A DNA stretch of 64,000 bases, from contig NZ_QKYK01000011.1 in the NCBI RefSeq assembly GCF_003426815.1, forward strand, positions 1-64,000, in the 5' to 3' direction. Positions within the stretch are counted from its first letter, which is position 1; the number at the start of each line of letters is the position of its first letter. The position numbers were made by a program, and so were the translations under genes. Positions 1 through 9,802 of this stretch are shown one piece after another. Under the pieces are notes generated by a model. It searched no databases. It had not been told where the DNA came from and saw only the letters and a list, made by a program, of their open reading frames with translations. This stretch comes from Desertimonas flava. GTDB lineage: Bacteria > Actinomycetota > Acidimicrobiia > Acidimicrobiales > Ilumatobacteraceae.

Positions 1-215
1 GCCGCGGTGGACGGAACGGTCGTCGCGGCGTCGCCGGTGACGCCGCGGCCGGGGCGGCCGCCGACGGCGACGGCGACGAGGCCGGCGGCGGTGAGCCCCC
101 CGGCGCCGACGAGCAGCCGGCGCCGGGTGTACGTGGCCGCATCGTGGCGGCGGGCGCGCCGGAGCGGCGGCATCGCGCTCGGTTCGTCCGCCCAGTCCCA
201 GTCGTGCTCGGCCAC
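1..215 (-). CDS. Exported protein, N-terminal part only
   Basis: The left edge cuts this gene. A GTG at 215 opens a frame on the minus strand reading MAEHDWDWADEPSAM and then an arginine-rich stretch, TRRRLLVGAGG, followed by a hydrophobic alanine/glycine/valine segment at about residues 37-50. This is the layout of a twin-arginine-like signal or an N-terminal membrane anchor, so the mature protein is probably exported. Nothing of the mature domain is visible and no function can be assigned. Only a weak GGAG lies just before the GTG, and no better in-frame start was seen close upstream. Confidence 0.55.
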   Translation of the reverse strand, partial: MAEHDWDWADEPSAMPPLRRARRHDAATYTRRRLLVGAGGLTAAGLVAVAVGGRPGRGVTGDAATTVPSTA

Positions 216-353
216 TCCACACTTGTAGAGGCTCGAGACCCCCGGATCGTGTCATTTCTCGCCAGATTTTTTCTGCCGCGGCCCGCAGCGGCACATCGCA
301 CCCACCGTTCCGGGGACTCGGCCTACGCTGACGGTTCGCGAAAGGAGCCGCTC

Positions 354-599
354 ATGCCTGCGAGTGACGAGGACATCGTGCGCCAGATCGGGGCGCTGGT
401 CGACGAGGAGCACCGACTCAACAACCACCCCGGTGAGCCCCTCGGCGACGACGGCGCCGCCCGGCTGCGCGAGCTGGAGGTGCAGCTCGATCAGTGCTGG
501 GACCTGCTCCGGCAGCGACGGGCCAAGCGCGAGTTCGGCGATGATCCGGGCGAGGCGCACGTGCGCCCGGCCGACGTCGTCGAGCGCTATCAGCAGTAG
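354..599 (+). CDS. DUF2630 family small protein
   Basis: This 81-residue acidic, helical protein reads MPASDEDIVRQIGALVDEEH and continues with an LRELEVQLDQCWDLLRQRRA helix. It matches the remembered pattern of the actinobacterial DUF2630 family (about 80 residues, with a conserved LVDEEH..L near the N-terminus), whose function is unknown. The start is well supported by AAAGGAG at 341-347. A TACGCT hexamer at 324-329 could be its -10 element. It stands alone, convergent with the sugar dehydrogenase downstream. Family assignment is from motif memory, not a search. Confidence 0.8.
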   Translation: MPASDEDIVRQIGALVDEEHRLNNHPGEPLGDDGAARLRELEVQLDQCWDLLRQRRAKREFGDDPGEAHVRPADVVERYQQ

Positions 600-600
600 A

Positions 601-646
601 CGGCTCGCCGGCTACATCGGCGTAGCCGGCTCGCCGGCTACATCGG
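601..646. terminator. Inverted and direct repeat between convergent genes
   Basis: Arms GCCGGCTAC (607-615) and GTAGCCGGC (622-630) form a hairpin between the convergent DUF2630 and sugar dehydrogenase genes. A 20-bp unit beginning CGGCTCGCCGG is present twice (601-620 and 627-646). The probable role is a bidirectional terminator without a T-tract. Confidence 0.55.
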
Positions 647-647
647 C

Positions 648-1991
648 TCAGGCGGCGGGTGTGGCCGGGGCGAGATGGAAGGCGCCGTCGTTCATCGTCA
701 GGATGATCAGCTCGCCGTCGGGGGCGATGCCCCACCCGGTGACCGGCGCCGGCGACGCGATGCCGAGGCGCACCATCTGGTAGTCGGCGCCGATGGCGAA
801 GAGCTGTCCCGTCATGTCGGCGAACACGTACGCCCCCACGAGCGCCGGGCTCGCCGCGCCGCGGTACACGCACCCGCCGATCACCGCAGGGCCGATGTCG
901 CTGTGGTTGTACGCGAAGACCGGCGCCACCGCATCGGGGGGCACGGCATCGGGGTGGTTCACCTGGGTGCCCTCGACCGCCGGCCAGCCGTAGTTGGTAC
1001 CGGACGTCCCGGCCGGGAGGTGGTCGACCTCCTCCATCGTGTTGTTGCCCACGTCGCCCCACCACAGGTCGCCCGTGGCGTTGTCACGGCAGAACCCCCA
1101 CGGGTTGCGCAGCCCCTTGGCCCACATCTCGGGCGCCCGGCCCTCCTGACCGACGAAGGGATTGTCCGGCGGCACGGTGTAGCCCGGTCCGTCGGCGTTG
1201 GGGACGATGCGGATGATGCCGCCGAGCAGCTTGGAGTAGTCCTGGGCGTCGGCGCCGTTGCTGCCACCGCCGTCGCCGGAGGCGATGAAGAGCGTGCCGT
1301 CAGGGGTGAACGCCAGCCCGCCGCCCTTGTGTCCGAGCCCCGGCTGGTCGATCGCCAGCACCTCGCGTACCGACGCCGGATCGGGGCGCCCGGCGGCGTC
1401 GAGGGCATAGGAGACGACGTGGCTGTCGGGGTCGGGATCGTCGTCGGTGTAGTAGAGGAACATCCGTCCGTCGACCGGGTTGAAGGCGATGCCGAGCATG
1501 CCGCGCTCCGAGCCCGGTTGGTAGGCGGTGACGAGGCTGGACAGGTCGAGGACCTGTTCCGGCGCGGCGCCGTTGGCGACGCGAGAGACCTGGCCGCCCT
1601 GCGACGTGACGTAGATCGAGCCGTCGGCAGGCCGCGAGGCGAGCGCCGTCAGGAGCGGGACGTCGAACAGGTGACGCACCTCGAGCGCGGCCGACTCGAT
1701 GGTCGCCGCCGGCGGCAGCGGTGCGACCGGTGTGGTGGTGGTCGTCGGCGCCGCCGTCGTGGCCGGTCCGACCGACGTGGTCGGCCCGCTCGCCGTGGTG
1801 GCGGCGCCGGCGTCGGGACCCGATCCGGGCGACGCCGCCGGCAGCGATCCCGGCAGCGACGTCGCGTTCTCGGCGGTTGCCGCCGCGCTGTCAGCCGGTC
1901 CTGCGTCGCCATCGTCACCACCGCAACCCGACGCGGTGAGCGAGGCGCCGGCGAGCAGCGCCGCCACCACACCCCTCCTGCGTGTTCCCAT
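648..1991 (-). CDS. PQQ-type glucose/sorbosone dehydrogenase-like lipoprotein
   Basis: This is a secreted six-bladed propeller protein of the glucose/sorbosone dehydrogenase family, which oxidises sugars or related polyols with PQQ in characterised members. The N-terminus MGTRRRGVVAALLAGASL runs into TASGC, a lipobox-like site, so the protein is probably a lipoprotein. A Ser/Thr/Pro-rich linker of about 70 residues follows. The body carries family-typical stretches such as GHKGGGLAFTPDGTLF, SGDGGGS, GLRNPWGF and DLWWGDVG. The start at 1991 puts the signal peptide at the terminus; an in-frame ATG at 2024 would add 11 residues and fits less well. The substrate cannot be deduced. Confidence 0.82.
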   Translation of the reverse strand: MGTRRRGVVAALLAGASLTASGCGGDDGDAGPADSAAATAENATSLPGSLPAASPGSGPDAGAATTASGPTTSVGPATTAAPTTTTTPVAPLPPAATIESAALEVRHLFDVPLLTALASRPADGSIYVTSQGGQVSRVANGAAPEQVLDLSSLVTAYQPGSERGMLGIAFNPVDGRMFLYYTDDDPDPDSHVVSYALDAAGRPDPASVREVLAIDQPGLGHKGGGLAFTPDGTLFIASGDGGGSNGADAQDYSKLLGGIIRIVPNADGPGYTVPPDNPFVGQEGRAPEMWAKGLRNPWGFCRDNATGDLWWGDVGNNTMEEVDHLPAGTSGTNYGWPAVEGTQVNHPDAVPPDAVAPVFAYNHSDIGPAVIGGCVYRGAASPALVGAYVFADMTGQLFAIGADYQMVRLGIASPAPVTGWGIAPDGELIILTMNDGAFHLAPATPAA

Positions 1992-2068
1992 CCCGGCCAC
2001 CGTACCGGCGGGGCGCCCGGGCATCGGGTCACTCCGGCCCGAGCCCTCAGCACCCTCTCAGCCGATCC

Positions 2069-2788
2069 TCAGGGGTCGTCTGTGTGACGGCCGATCGCGT
2101 CCCGGCGGGATCGGGCAGCACACAGACGCGAGCGCATCGTCTCGGCGACCCAATCAGCCCGCTCCTCGAGGTCGCTCCTCGTGTACTCGTAGACGCGAAA
2201 GCCCTCGTCGATGAGCTCGTTGCGGCGTTGGGCGTCACGCTGGCGCTCGGCATCGGAGGCATGCCCCCTGCGGCCGGTGACCTCGACGACCACACGAAGG
2301 TCGGAGTACACGAAGTCGACCCGGCCGACGAGCCCGTTCGGTCCGTGGACCCGGTGTTGGGTCGTCGGGCGGGGGAGCCGGTGCTGGCGCATCAGCCGCA
2401 GGAACGCCCGCTCCAGAGGCGATTCGCCGCCGGTATCGGGCAGCAGCCGATCGATCGCCGTGACGCCGTGACGGCCCCGGGCGCGCAGGCGGGCGAGTCG
2501 CTCGGCGATCACGCTGCGGGCGGACAGCCGGCGACGTATGGCCGAGTCGATCGCCGCCGCCAACCGCACCTGCGGAACACGCAGGGCGGCGAGATCGATG
2601 ATCGTTCGCGTCGCCGAACTGCACCGCAAGCCGTCGACCGTGATGACGTCGTGGGGACCGACGTGCATGGTCGTGTGGACGCGGACCCCGTCGAGCGAGT
2701 GGTGCCGCCCCCGACGCACCGTGAACTCGCCCCGCCCGGGCAGGGCTCGGTCGCGGCCCAGCAAGGCCGCCGCCGCTTCGTGGCTCAC
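2069..2788 (-). CDS. DUF559/AbiEi-like protein, probably N-terminally truncated
   Basis: The C-terminal half (RVDFVYSDLRVVVEVTGRRG and then RRNELIDEGFRVYEYT) matches the DUF559 domain, a Vsr-like endonuclease fold common in actinobacteria, often behind an AbiEi-type winged helix. The first codon is GTG (VSHEAAAALLG). In full-length relatives that motif lies about 60 residues inside the protein. The in-frame sequence upstream has no start codon before a TGA about 90 bp away, so the usual N-terminal helix-turn-helix is missing. It may be a decayed gene. It lies head to head with the DNA methyltransferase gene, and a functional link is only a guess. Confidence 0.6.
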   Translation of the reverse strand: MSHEAAAALLGRDRALPGRGEFTVRRGRHHSLDGVRVHTTMHVGPHDVITVDGLRCSSATRTIIDLAALRVPQVRLAAAIDSAIRRRLSARSVIAERLARLRARGRHGVTAIDRLLPDTGGESPLERAFLRLMRQHRLPRPTTQHRVHGPNGLVGRVDFVYSDLRVVVEVTGRRGHASDAERQRDAQRRNELIDEGFRVYEYTRSDLEERADWVAETMRSRLCAARSRRDAIGRHTDDP

Positions 2789-2899
2789 CGAAACGGAAAT
2801 GGTTCCTCTGCGTGACTGGAGATCCCACGTACCGACGCTCTGGCATCACACGGACGGGAGATCACGCGGTCGCGCGTGTGTTCGATATACGCTAGAGCG

Positions 2900-4339
2900 A
2901 TGGCTGCTGGTCGCCGAGGCACGGTCACGTCGAACTTCGGAAGCGGCGCGCGCGAGAACCACGACGCCACGCCGTTCTACGAACGCTTCCGGGCGCCGGA
3001 ACTGTCGGCCGACGACACGGTGCTGCCACCGGTGCCGGTGGCCGAGCCGTTCGTCCACGGCGACGCCCGCGACATGTCGACGGTTGCCGACGGGTCGGTG
3101 GCCCTGGTGGTGACGTCGCCGCCGTACTTCGCCGGCAAGCAGTACGAGGAGGAGCTCGAGCGCGAGGGTGTGCCGGCGTCCTATCTCGAGTACCTCGAGA
3201 TGCTCACCGACGTGTTCCGCGATTGCGTCCGCACGTTGGAGCCGGGCGGCCGCATCGCGGTCAACGTCGCCAATCTCGGCCGCAAGCCCTACCGGAGCCT
3301 GTCGGCCGACGTCATCCGGATCCTCCAGCACGACCTCGGCCTCCTCCTGCGCGGCGAGCTGATCTGGCAGAAGGCCGAGGGGGCGACCGGTTCGTGCGCG
3401 TGGGGTTCGTTCCGCAGTCCCGCCAATCCCGTGCTGCGCGACATCACCGAGCGAGTCATCGTGGCCAGCAAGGGCCGCTTCGACCGCGCCCGGACGGCGC
3501 AGCAGCGAGCGGCCGAAGGACTCCCCCACGACAACACGATGCTCACCGAGGACTTCATGGCACTCACGCTCGACGTGTGGTCGATCCCGCCCGAGAGCGC
3601 CAAGCGGGTCGGCCACCCCGCGCCCTTCCCCGTCGAACTGCCCGAGCAGCTGATCCGCCTCTACACCTACGCGGACGACCTCGTGCTCGACCCGTTCATG
3701 GGCAGTGGCTCGACGCTTGTCGCCGCGGCGCGGCTGGGCCGTCGCTACGTGGGCTACGACCTCGATCCGTCCTACGTCGACATCGCCCGCCGCCGCGTGG
3801 CCGACGCCATCGAGGACACGTCGACCGCCGCGGACACCGCTGCTGCCGCGACCGACGCTGCGGTCGACGCCGGTACGGTCGCGGCCGACGGGCAGGGCGC
3901 CCGCAAGACAGCGGAGCGCCTCCTCACCGATGTCGGCTTCACCATCGTCGGATCGGCACGCCGCATCCGGGGCACCGGAGTGACCGTCGACGTCGTCGCC
4001 ACCGATGCCTCGGGTGACAAGTGGTGGTTCGACGTCGCCGGATCGTTCCTGACGCGCCGCGGTGGCCTGCGGTCCACCGAGGTCGTGTGGCGCACGCTCG
4101 GCGAGGCGGCGGCGCTGCGTCGCGCCCGCGGCACCACACCGCTCGTCGTGTTGAGCAGCCACCTGCCGAAGCAGCCGAGCGATGCCGATGCCGCCCTTCG
4201 GGCAGCCGGCCCGGACACGATCTTCGACGCCGTGGCCTTCACGTCACGCGCCGACATCGACCGCCTGCGCCTGTACGCCAAGGGCGGCTACACCGCGACC
4301 CCGCAGCCCGGCTTCTGGCGCCCCGCCGACCTGCCCTGA
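2900..4339 (+). CDS. Site-specific DNA methyltransferase with extra C-terminal domain
   Basis: This is a 479-residue N4-cytosine or N6-adenine class methyltransferase. The catalytic motif SPPY is at about residues 73-76 and the AdoMet-binding motif DPFMGSGST at about 264, giving the beta-class order. SPPY favours N4-cytosine methylation, but this is not decisive. After the catalytic domain comes an alanine/threonine-rich linker and about 130 residues containing VDVVATDASGDKWWFDVAGS, a layout reminiscent of nuclease-like folds but without a convincing D-ExK motif. No restriction gene is adjacent. The ATG at 2900 has no Shine-Dalgarno sequence; a TACGCT ending 6 bases before it suggests a leaderless transcript. 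Confidence 0.85.
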   Translation: MAAGRRGTVTSNFGSGARENHDATPFYERFRAPELSADDTVLPPVPVAEPFVHGDARDMSTVADGSVALVVTSPPYFAGKQYEEELEREGVPASYLEYLEMLTDVFRDCVRTLEPGGRIAVNVANLGRKPYRSLSADVIRILQHDLGLLLRGELIWQKAEGATGSCAWGSFRSPANPVLRDITERVIVASKGRFDRARTAQQRAAEGLPHDNTMLTEDFMALTLDVWSIPPESAKRVGHPAPFPVELPEQLIRLYTYADDLVLDPFMGSGSTLVAAARLGRRYVGYDLDPSYVDIARRRVADAIEDTSTAADTAAAATDAAVDAGTVAADGQGARKTAERLLTDVGFTIVGSARRIRGTGVTVDVVATDASGDKWWFDVAGSFLTRRGGLRSTEVVWRTLGEAAALRRARGTTPLVVLSSHLPKQPSDADAALRAAGPDTIFDAVAFTSRADIDRLRLYAKGGYTATPQPGFWRPADLP

Positions 4340-4356
4340 GGCAGCCCGGCCGGGCC

Positions 4357-5241
4357 TCAGATCGCCGGCACCGGCTCGCGTTCGGCGACGTGCGCCGGGC
4401 GGGGAGCCTCGGTGCCGAACGGGGGGTCGAGGCGGTTCGAGCATGCGTTGTAGACGAGGAAGGCGTTGCAGCGGCCGTGCAGTGAGATGTTGTCGGGCGA
4501 GCCGTGCATCAGGTTGCACTCGAAGAAGGCCACCGATCCCGGTGCCCCGGTGAACATCGCCACCTCGCCGCTCGGTTGCAGCGCCTGCAGCGCGGCGAGG
4601 TCGGGAACGCCGTACTCCTGCTCGCGCAGCGAGGTCCGATAGTGATCCTCCGGAGTGTGCCCGGCGAACGACAGGTATCGGTGGTGCGAACCGGGCAGCA
4701 TCAGCAATGGTCCGTTCCACGCAGTGTTGTCGGTCAGGGCGATCGACACGCTCACCGCGCGCATGGCGGGCATGCCGTCTTCGACGTGCCAGGTCTCGAA
4801 GTCGGAGTGCCACGGGAACGATCGTCCGGTGACCGCCGGCTTGAGGTTCACCCTGCTCTGGTGGATGTACACGTCGTCGTCGAGCAGCTGGCGAGCGACG
4901 CCGGCGAGCCGTTCGTCGGCGACGATCCGCTCGAACGTCGCACTCACCTTGTGCACCTCGAAGAGCGACCGTACGACCTCGGAACCGGGCTCGAGGACGA
5001 GCCGCTCGTTGGCGGCCAGTGCGGGATCGCGCCCGGCCGCCTCGGTGGCGGCGAGGCACTCGTCCACGGTGTCGTCGTCGAGCCAGCCGTCGAGCACGAC
5101 GAAGCCGTCACGCTCGTAGGCGGCGAGTTGGTCGGCACCGAGGGGTCCGGGCGCATCCCTGCCGCCCCACAAGACGGGGTCGGCGCGGTCGACGATGGTT
5201 CCCTCGCGTCCGACGCGCGACGGGTAGCGGTCGGCGCTCAT
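4357..5241 (-). CDS. ectD: Ectoine hydroxylase
   Basis: EctD is an Fe(II)/2-oxoglutarate dioxygenase that converts ectoine to 5-hydroxyectoine in the cytoplasm. The protein (294 residues) carries the family signature [10 protein letters not shown] followed by [18 protein letters not shown], whose HSD supplies the iron-binding H-x-D at about residues 144-146; a second histidine is in NLMHGSPDN at about 245. The length matches the family. It is the last gene of the ehu-ect operon, and its ATG overlaps the ectC stop as ATGA. An in-frame ATG at 5334 would add 31 residues of shadow sequence and is rejected. Confidence 0.95.
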   Translation of the reverse strand: MSADRYPSRVGREGTIVDRADPVLWGGRDAPGPLGADQLAAYERDGFVVLDGWLDDDTVDECLAATEAAGRDPALAANERLVLEPGSEVVRSLFEVHKVSATFERIVADERLAGVARQLLDDDVYIHQSRVNLKPAVTGRSFPWHSDFETWHVEDGMPAMRAVSVSIALTDNTAWNGPLLMLPGSHHRYLSFAGHTPEDHYRTSLREQEYGVPDLAALQALQPSGEVAMFTGAPGSVAFFECNLMHGSPDNISLHGRCNAFLVYNACSNRLDPPFGTEAPRPAHVAEREPVPAI

Positions 5242-5639
5242 CGGCTCACCGGTTCCTCGACGATCAACGGGTAGGCCCCCGTCTCGTCGTGCACCTCCTT
5301 GCCGGTCACCGGAGGGTTGAAGACGCACACGCACCTGATGTCGGTGGTCGGCCGGACGATGTGGCGATCGTGGGCGTCGAGGGCGTACACCACACCCGGA
5401 CGCAGCTGGTGGACGGTGCCGGTGGCGAGCTCGACGAGCTCACCTTCGCCGTCGATCACATAGACGGCCTCGAGATGATTCTGGTAGTGCATCGGAATCT
5501 CGGTGCCGGCGTAGAGCACGGTGTCGTGAACCGAGAAGCCCATCGCGTCTCGAGCGAGCAAAAGACGCCGCGATCGCCACGTGTCGGCGCGCACGTCCCG
5601 GTCGCTGCCGGCGATGTCGTCGAGCGTGCGAACGATCAC
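5238..5639 (-). CDS. ectC: L-ectoine synthase
   Basis: EctC is a cupin that cyclises N-gamma-acetyl-diaminobutyrate to ectoine. The 133-residue frame starts at a GTG ([11 protein letters not shown]) and contains [20 protein letters not shown], the recognisable EctC cupin strand, ending in EEPVSR. The GTG overlaps the ectB stop as GTGA and the stop overlaps the ectD start, so the three genes are translationally coupled. Length is as expected for the family. Confidence 0.95.
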   Translation of the reverse strand: MIVRTLDDIAGSDRDVRADTWRSRRLLLARDAMGFSVHDTVLYAGTEIPMHYQNHLEAVYVIDGEGELVELATGTVHQLRPGVVYALDAHDRHIVRPTTDIRCVCVFNPPVTGKEVHDETGAYPLIVEEPVSR

Positions 5640-6895
5640 GCCGCCACCACCTCGGTGATCGCGGCGGTGATGCGACCGAGCCCGTCGATCAACTGCTCCT
5701 CGCCGATCGTGAGCGGCGGCAGCAACTTCACCACCTCGTCGTCGGGTCCAGCCGTCTCCAGAAGCATCTGCCGTTCGAAGGCGGCCGAGCAGATGGCCGG
5801 CCCGAGCTTCGGCTCCGAGCACGAGATCCCCTGGATCAGGCCCCGGCCCCGCCGTTCGACGAACCGGTCGGGGTGCGCGTCGACGAGCCCGTCGAGGTGG
5901 GTCTCGACGACGTCGCCAAGGTGAGCCACACGCCGGGTCAGAGCGTCGTCGGACCACCAGTGGCGGAGGGCGGCCGCCGCCGTGACGAAGGCCAGGTTGT
6001 GCCCGCGGAACGTGCCGTTGTGCTCACCCGGCGCGAGGACGTCCCAGCGCGGATCGACGAGCACGATCGACAGTGGCACGCCGTAGGCGCTGAGCGACTT
6101 GGACAGGCAGATCATGTCCGGCTGATACGGCAGCTCCATCTTCTCGAACGAGAAGAACGGGCCGGTCCGCCCACAACCGACCTGGATGTCGTCGACGACG
6201 AGCAGCACCTCGTGCTCGTGACAGAGCTCGGACAAGCGGCGCATCCACTCCGCCGATGCGACGTTCACGCCACCCTCGGCCTGCACGGTCTCGACCACGA
6301 TCGCAGCGGGAAGGTCGACACCGCTGCCGTTGTCGGCCAGCAACGACCCGAGCAGCTCGAGCGAGTCGAACCCGTCGCCGTAGGCGCCCTCGAACGGCAT
6401 CTTGACCACGTGGTTGAGCGGCACGCCGGCGCCGGAGCGCTTGCCCCCGTTGCCGGTGAGCGCCAGGGCGCCCAGTGTCATGCCGTGGAAGGCGTTCGTG
6501 AAGCTGACGACGGTCTCCCGGCCGGTCGCCTTGCGGGCGATCTTCAACGCCGCCTCGATGGCGTTGGTTCCGGTGGGCCCGGGGAACACCACGCGGTAGT
6601 CGTGACCGCGCGGCCTGAGGATGAGGTCGTCGAGGGTGAGGAGGAAGTCCTCCTTGGCGGCCGTGGCCGTGTCGAGCGAATGCGTGACCCCGCGTCGCTC
6701 GATGTAGTCGACCAACGTGGCCGTCAGCTCCGGTGGGTTGTGGCCGTAGTTCAGCGCACCGGCGCCGGCGAAGAAGTCGAGGTATTCGCGACCTTCCGTG
6801 TCGACCTGGACGGCACCGGAGGCGGTCTCGAAGACGGTCGGCCAGCCGCGGCTGTAGGCACGTACCTCGGATTCGAGGCGGGCGAAGGTTTCCAT
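5636..6895 (-). CDS. ectB: Diaminobutyrate-2-oxoglutarate transaminase
   Basis: EctB is a class III PLP aminotransferase that makes L-2,4-diaminobutyrate from aspartate semialdehyde and glutamate. The sequence shows the typical EctB start [19 protein letters not shown], the glycine-rich [15 protein letters not shown], the [13 protein letters not shown] strand and the PLP lysine in LSKSLSAYG at about residue 266. The start at 6895 is set by GGAG about 11 bases upstream and by family length (419 residues); an upstream ATG at 6949 overlaps ectA and is unlikely. About 50 bp separate it from ectA. Confidence 0.95.
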   Translation of the reverse strand: METFARLESEVRAYSRGWPTVFETASGAVQVDTEGREYLDFFAGAGALNYGHNPPELTATLVDYIERRGVTHSLDTATAAKEDFLLTLDDLILRPRGHDYRVVFPGPTGTNAIEAALKIARKATGRETVVSFTNAFHGMTLGALALTGNGGKRSGAGVPLNHVVKMPFEGAYGDGFDSLELLGSLLADNGSGVDLPAAIVVETVQAEGGVNVASAEWMRRLSELCHEHEVLLVVDDIQVGCGRTGPFFSFEKMELPYQPDMICLSKSLSAYGVPLSIVLVDPRWDVLAPGEHNGTFRGHNLAFVTAAAALRHWWSDDALTRRVAHLGDVVETHLDGLVDAHPDRFVERRGRGLIQGISCSEPKLGPAICSAAFERQMLLETAGPDDEVVKLLPPLTIGEEQLIDGLGRITAAITEVVAA

Positions 6896-6945
6896 GGTGG
6901 TGTCCTCTCCTGTGGGGTAGAGATCGTCGAGGGCGAGCGACGGCA

Positions 6946-7485
6946 TCACATCGGACCGATGCGCACGCGCCGCTCCGGCTCGTGCGCCGCCGGGTCGGGA
7001 AAGTGTTCGCGTTCGAACAGCGGCTGCCAGTCGACGGGTGCGCCGCGGGCGGCGGCGAAGCGCTCGAACAGACGCGCCGAGGGCTCGTTGGTGGGCGTGA
7101 CGGTCGCTTCGAGGAATCGCAGTGGCTGCAGTCGAGGACGGTCGACGAGATGGTCGAGCAGGCGCACGCCGAGCCGGTGCTGTCGATGCGCCGCGGCAAC
7201 GGCGATCTGCCAGATGAACAGCGTGTCGGGGGCCGCCGGTGGGCAGAACCCGGTGACGAAGCCGGCGAGGTTGCCGACGTCACCACCGCTGCTCGCGCCC
7301 GGCAGGGCGACGGCGCACGTGTCGGCGAAGTGCTCGGCCAGCATCAGGTAGCTGTACGGCGAGTTCACGTCGAGACCCTCGTGGGCGACGCGCCACATCG
7401 CCGCGGCGTCGGTGAGGAAGGGCGGCCGCACGAGGACGGTCTGGTCGCGGGGCGCGTCAGGTGAGAGGCCCGGAGGGTGCTTCAT
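6946..7485 (-). CDS. ectA: Diaminobutyrate acetyltransferase
   Basis: EctA is a GNAT enzyme that acetylates the gamma-amino group of L-2,4-diaminobutyrate with acetyl-CoA. It has 179 residues, with the family stretch LDVNSPYSYLMLAEHFADTC, the acetyl-CoA loop region AVAAAHRQHRLGVRLLDHL and EATVTPTNEPSARLFERFA. It follows ehuA by 10 bp, which places synthesis directly behind uptake in one transcript. Confidence 0.93.
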   Translation of the reverse strand: MKHPPGLSPDAPRDQTVLVRPPFLTDAAAMWRVAHEGLDVNSPYSYLMLAEHFADTCAVALPGASSGGDVGNLAGFVTGFCPPAAPDTLFIWQIAVAAAHRQHRLGVRLLDHLVDRPRLQPLRFLEATVTPTNEPSARLFERFAAARGAPVDWQPLFEREHFPDPAAHEPERRVRIGPM

Positions 7486-7495
7486 CGGTCGCCAG

Positions 7496-8357
<862 letters not shown>

Positions 8358-8371
<14 letters not shown>

Positions 8372-9050
8372 AGCCGTACCTCCGCTCGAGGTTGCGGGCG
8401 AGGATCGCCGCGGGGACGCTGACGGCGAGGAACAAGAGTCCCGCCATCGTGTAGGGCTCGAGGCCACGGAAGGTCCTTCCCGTGATCGACTGCGCTGTAC
8501 CCAGCACACCGAACACCGTGATGGTCGAGGCCAGCGGGGCGTCCTTGAAGCTGGCGACGAGGTAGTTGCCGAGCGCCGGGAGCGACGTCGGAATCGCCTG
8601 CGGGAGGATGACCGATGTCCACTGTTGGCGCCGCGACAGGTTGATCGCCGTCGCGGCCTCCCACTGGCCGCGGGCGATCGATTCGATGCCGGCGCGGTAC
8701 GCCTCCGAGGCGTAGCAGGCGTAGTGGATGCCGAGGCCCACGACACCGCACACGAACCCGCTCCAGCGGACGCCGTAGTTCGGCAACACATAGAAGATGA
8801 CGAACAGTTGAATGAGCAACGGCGTGCTGCGGATGAACTCGACGACGAGACCCACCGGCCAGGAGATGATCTTCAGGCGAGTGCGCCGGGCGATGGCCAG
8901 GGCGAGTCCGAGCACGAGGGCGATCCCCATGCCGAGGACGGCGATCTGGACCGTGATCCACAGGCCTTCGAGCAGGTCGGGCAGGAGGGAGCGGGCGTAG
9001 GCCCAGTCCCACGTCGGTGGTTCCTCACGCTGGAGGGGAATCCGGTTCAT
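8358..9050 (-). CDS. ehuD: Ectoine/hydroxyectoine ABC transporter permease
   Basis: This 230-residue inner-membrane permease belongs to the HisM/polar amino-acid family. It has about five hydrophobic helices and the conserved cytoplasmic loop EAYRAGIESIARGQWEAATAI that docks the ATPase. ATGA overlap with ehuC and 14-bp overlap with ehuA indicate one transcript. Naming it EhuD rather than EhuC rests on gene order in the B-C-D-A arrangement. Confidence 0.86.
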
Positions 9051-9721
9051 TTCACGGCCTTCGCCATTCGTCCGGTGTCCAACCCTCGGCCGTAGTGGCG
9101 TTCGAGGAGTCGGGTGATGCCGGTGATCGCCAGAGAGATCACGAAGTAGAGCACCAGGGCGGCGGCAAAGATGTCGATGGTGTCGGCCTCACGCAGCTGG
9201 CGCATGTTCTGGGCCCGCTGCGTGATGTCGCGCAGCGACACGAGATACACGAGCGATGAGGCCTTCATGACCTCGATGACGAGGTTGCCGTACGGCGGCA
9301 GCATCGTCACCATCGCCTGTGGCAGGACGATCGACCACATCCGTTGCCGGCCCGACAGATTGATCGCGATGCCTGCCTCGGTCTGTCCCTTCGGGAGGGC
9401 CTGCAGAGCGCCGCGGACGAGTTCGGCCCCGTAGGCCGACAGGTTGAGCCCGAGGGCCAGGACGCCAGCCTGCAGCGAGGAGAGCTCGGGCCCGAACAAT
9501 GGCAAGGCGAAGTACAGCCAGACGAGCAGGATGATTGCCGACACGCCGCGCACCACCTCGACGTAGACGCGCACCAGCCACCGCAGCGGAGCGACAGGCG
9601 ACAGGCTGCCGATCCCGAGGAGGATCGCGGCGACGGTTCCCCACGCGACGGCGAGCGCGGTCACCTGGACGGTGACGAGCGCGCCTTCGGCGAGGACGCG
9701 GAATTGTTCGGCGTTCAGCAT
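9047..9721 (-). CDS. ehuC: Ectoine/hydroxyectoine ABC transporter permease
   Basis: This 224-residue permease is of the same family as its neighbour, with membrane helices throughout and the docking loop ELVRGALQALPKGQTEAGIA. It would pair with EhuD to form the membrane pore of a periplasmic-binding-protein-dependent importer. A spacer of about 80 bp separates it from ehuB, typical where the binding protein is made in excess. Confidence 0.86.
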   Translation of the reverse strand: MLNAEQFRVLAEGALVTVQVTALAVAWGTVAAILLGIGSLSPVAPLRWLVRVYVEVVRGVSAIILLVWLYFALPLFGPELSSLQAGVLALGLNLSAYGAELVRGALQALPKGQTEAGIAINLSGRQRMWSIVLPQAMVTMLPPYGNLVIEVMKASSLVYLVSLRDITQRAQNMRQLREADTIDIFAAALVLYFVISLAITGITRLLERHYGRGLDTGRMAKAVK

Positions 9722-9802
9722 GGTCGTGTTGGATCGGGGCGAGCTGCCGAGCGGTCAGCGACGCTGTCCGCTCGGCAGTTCTCGGAGTCGAGCGGACGGC
9801 CG

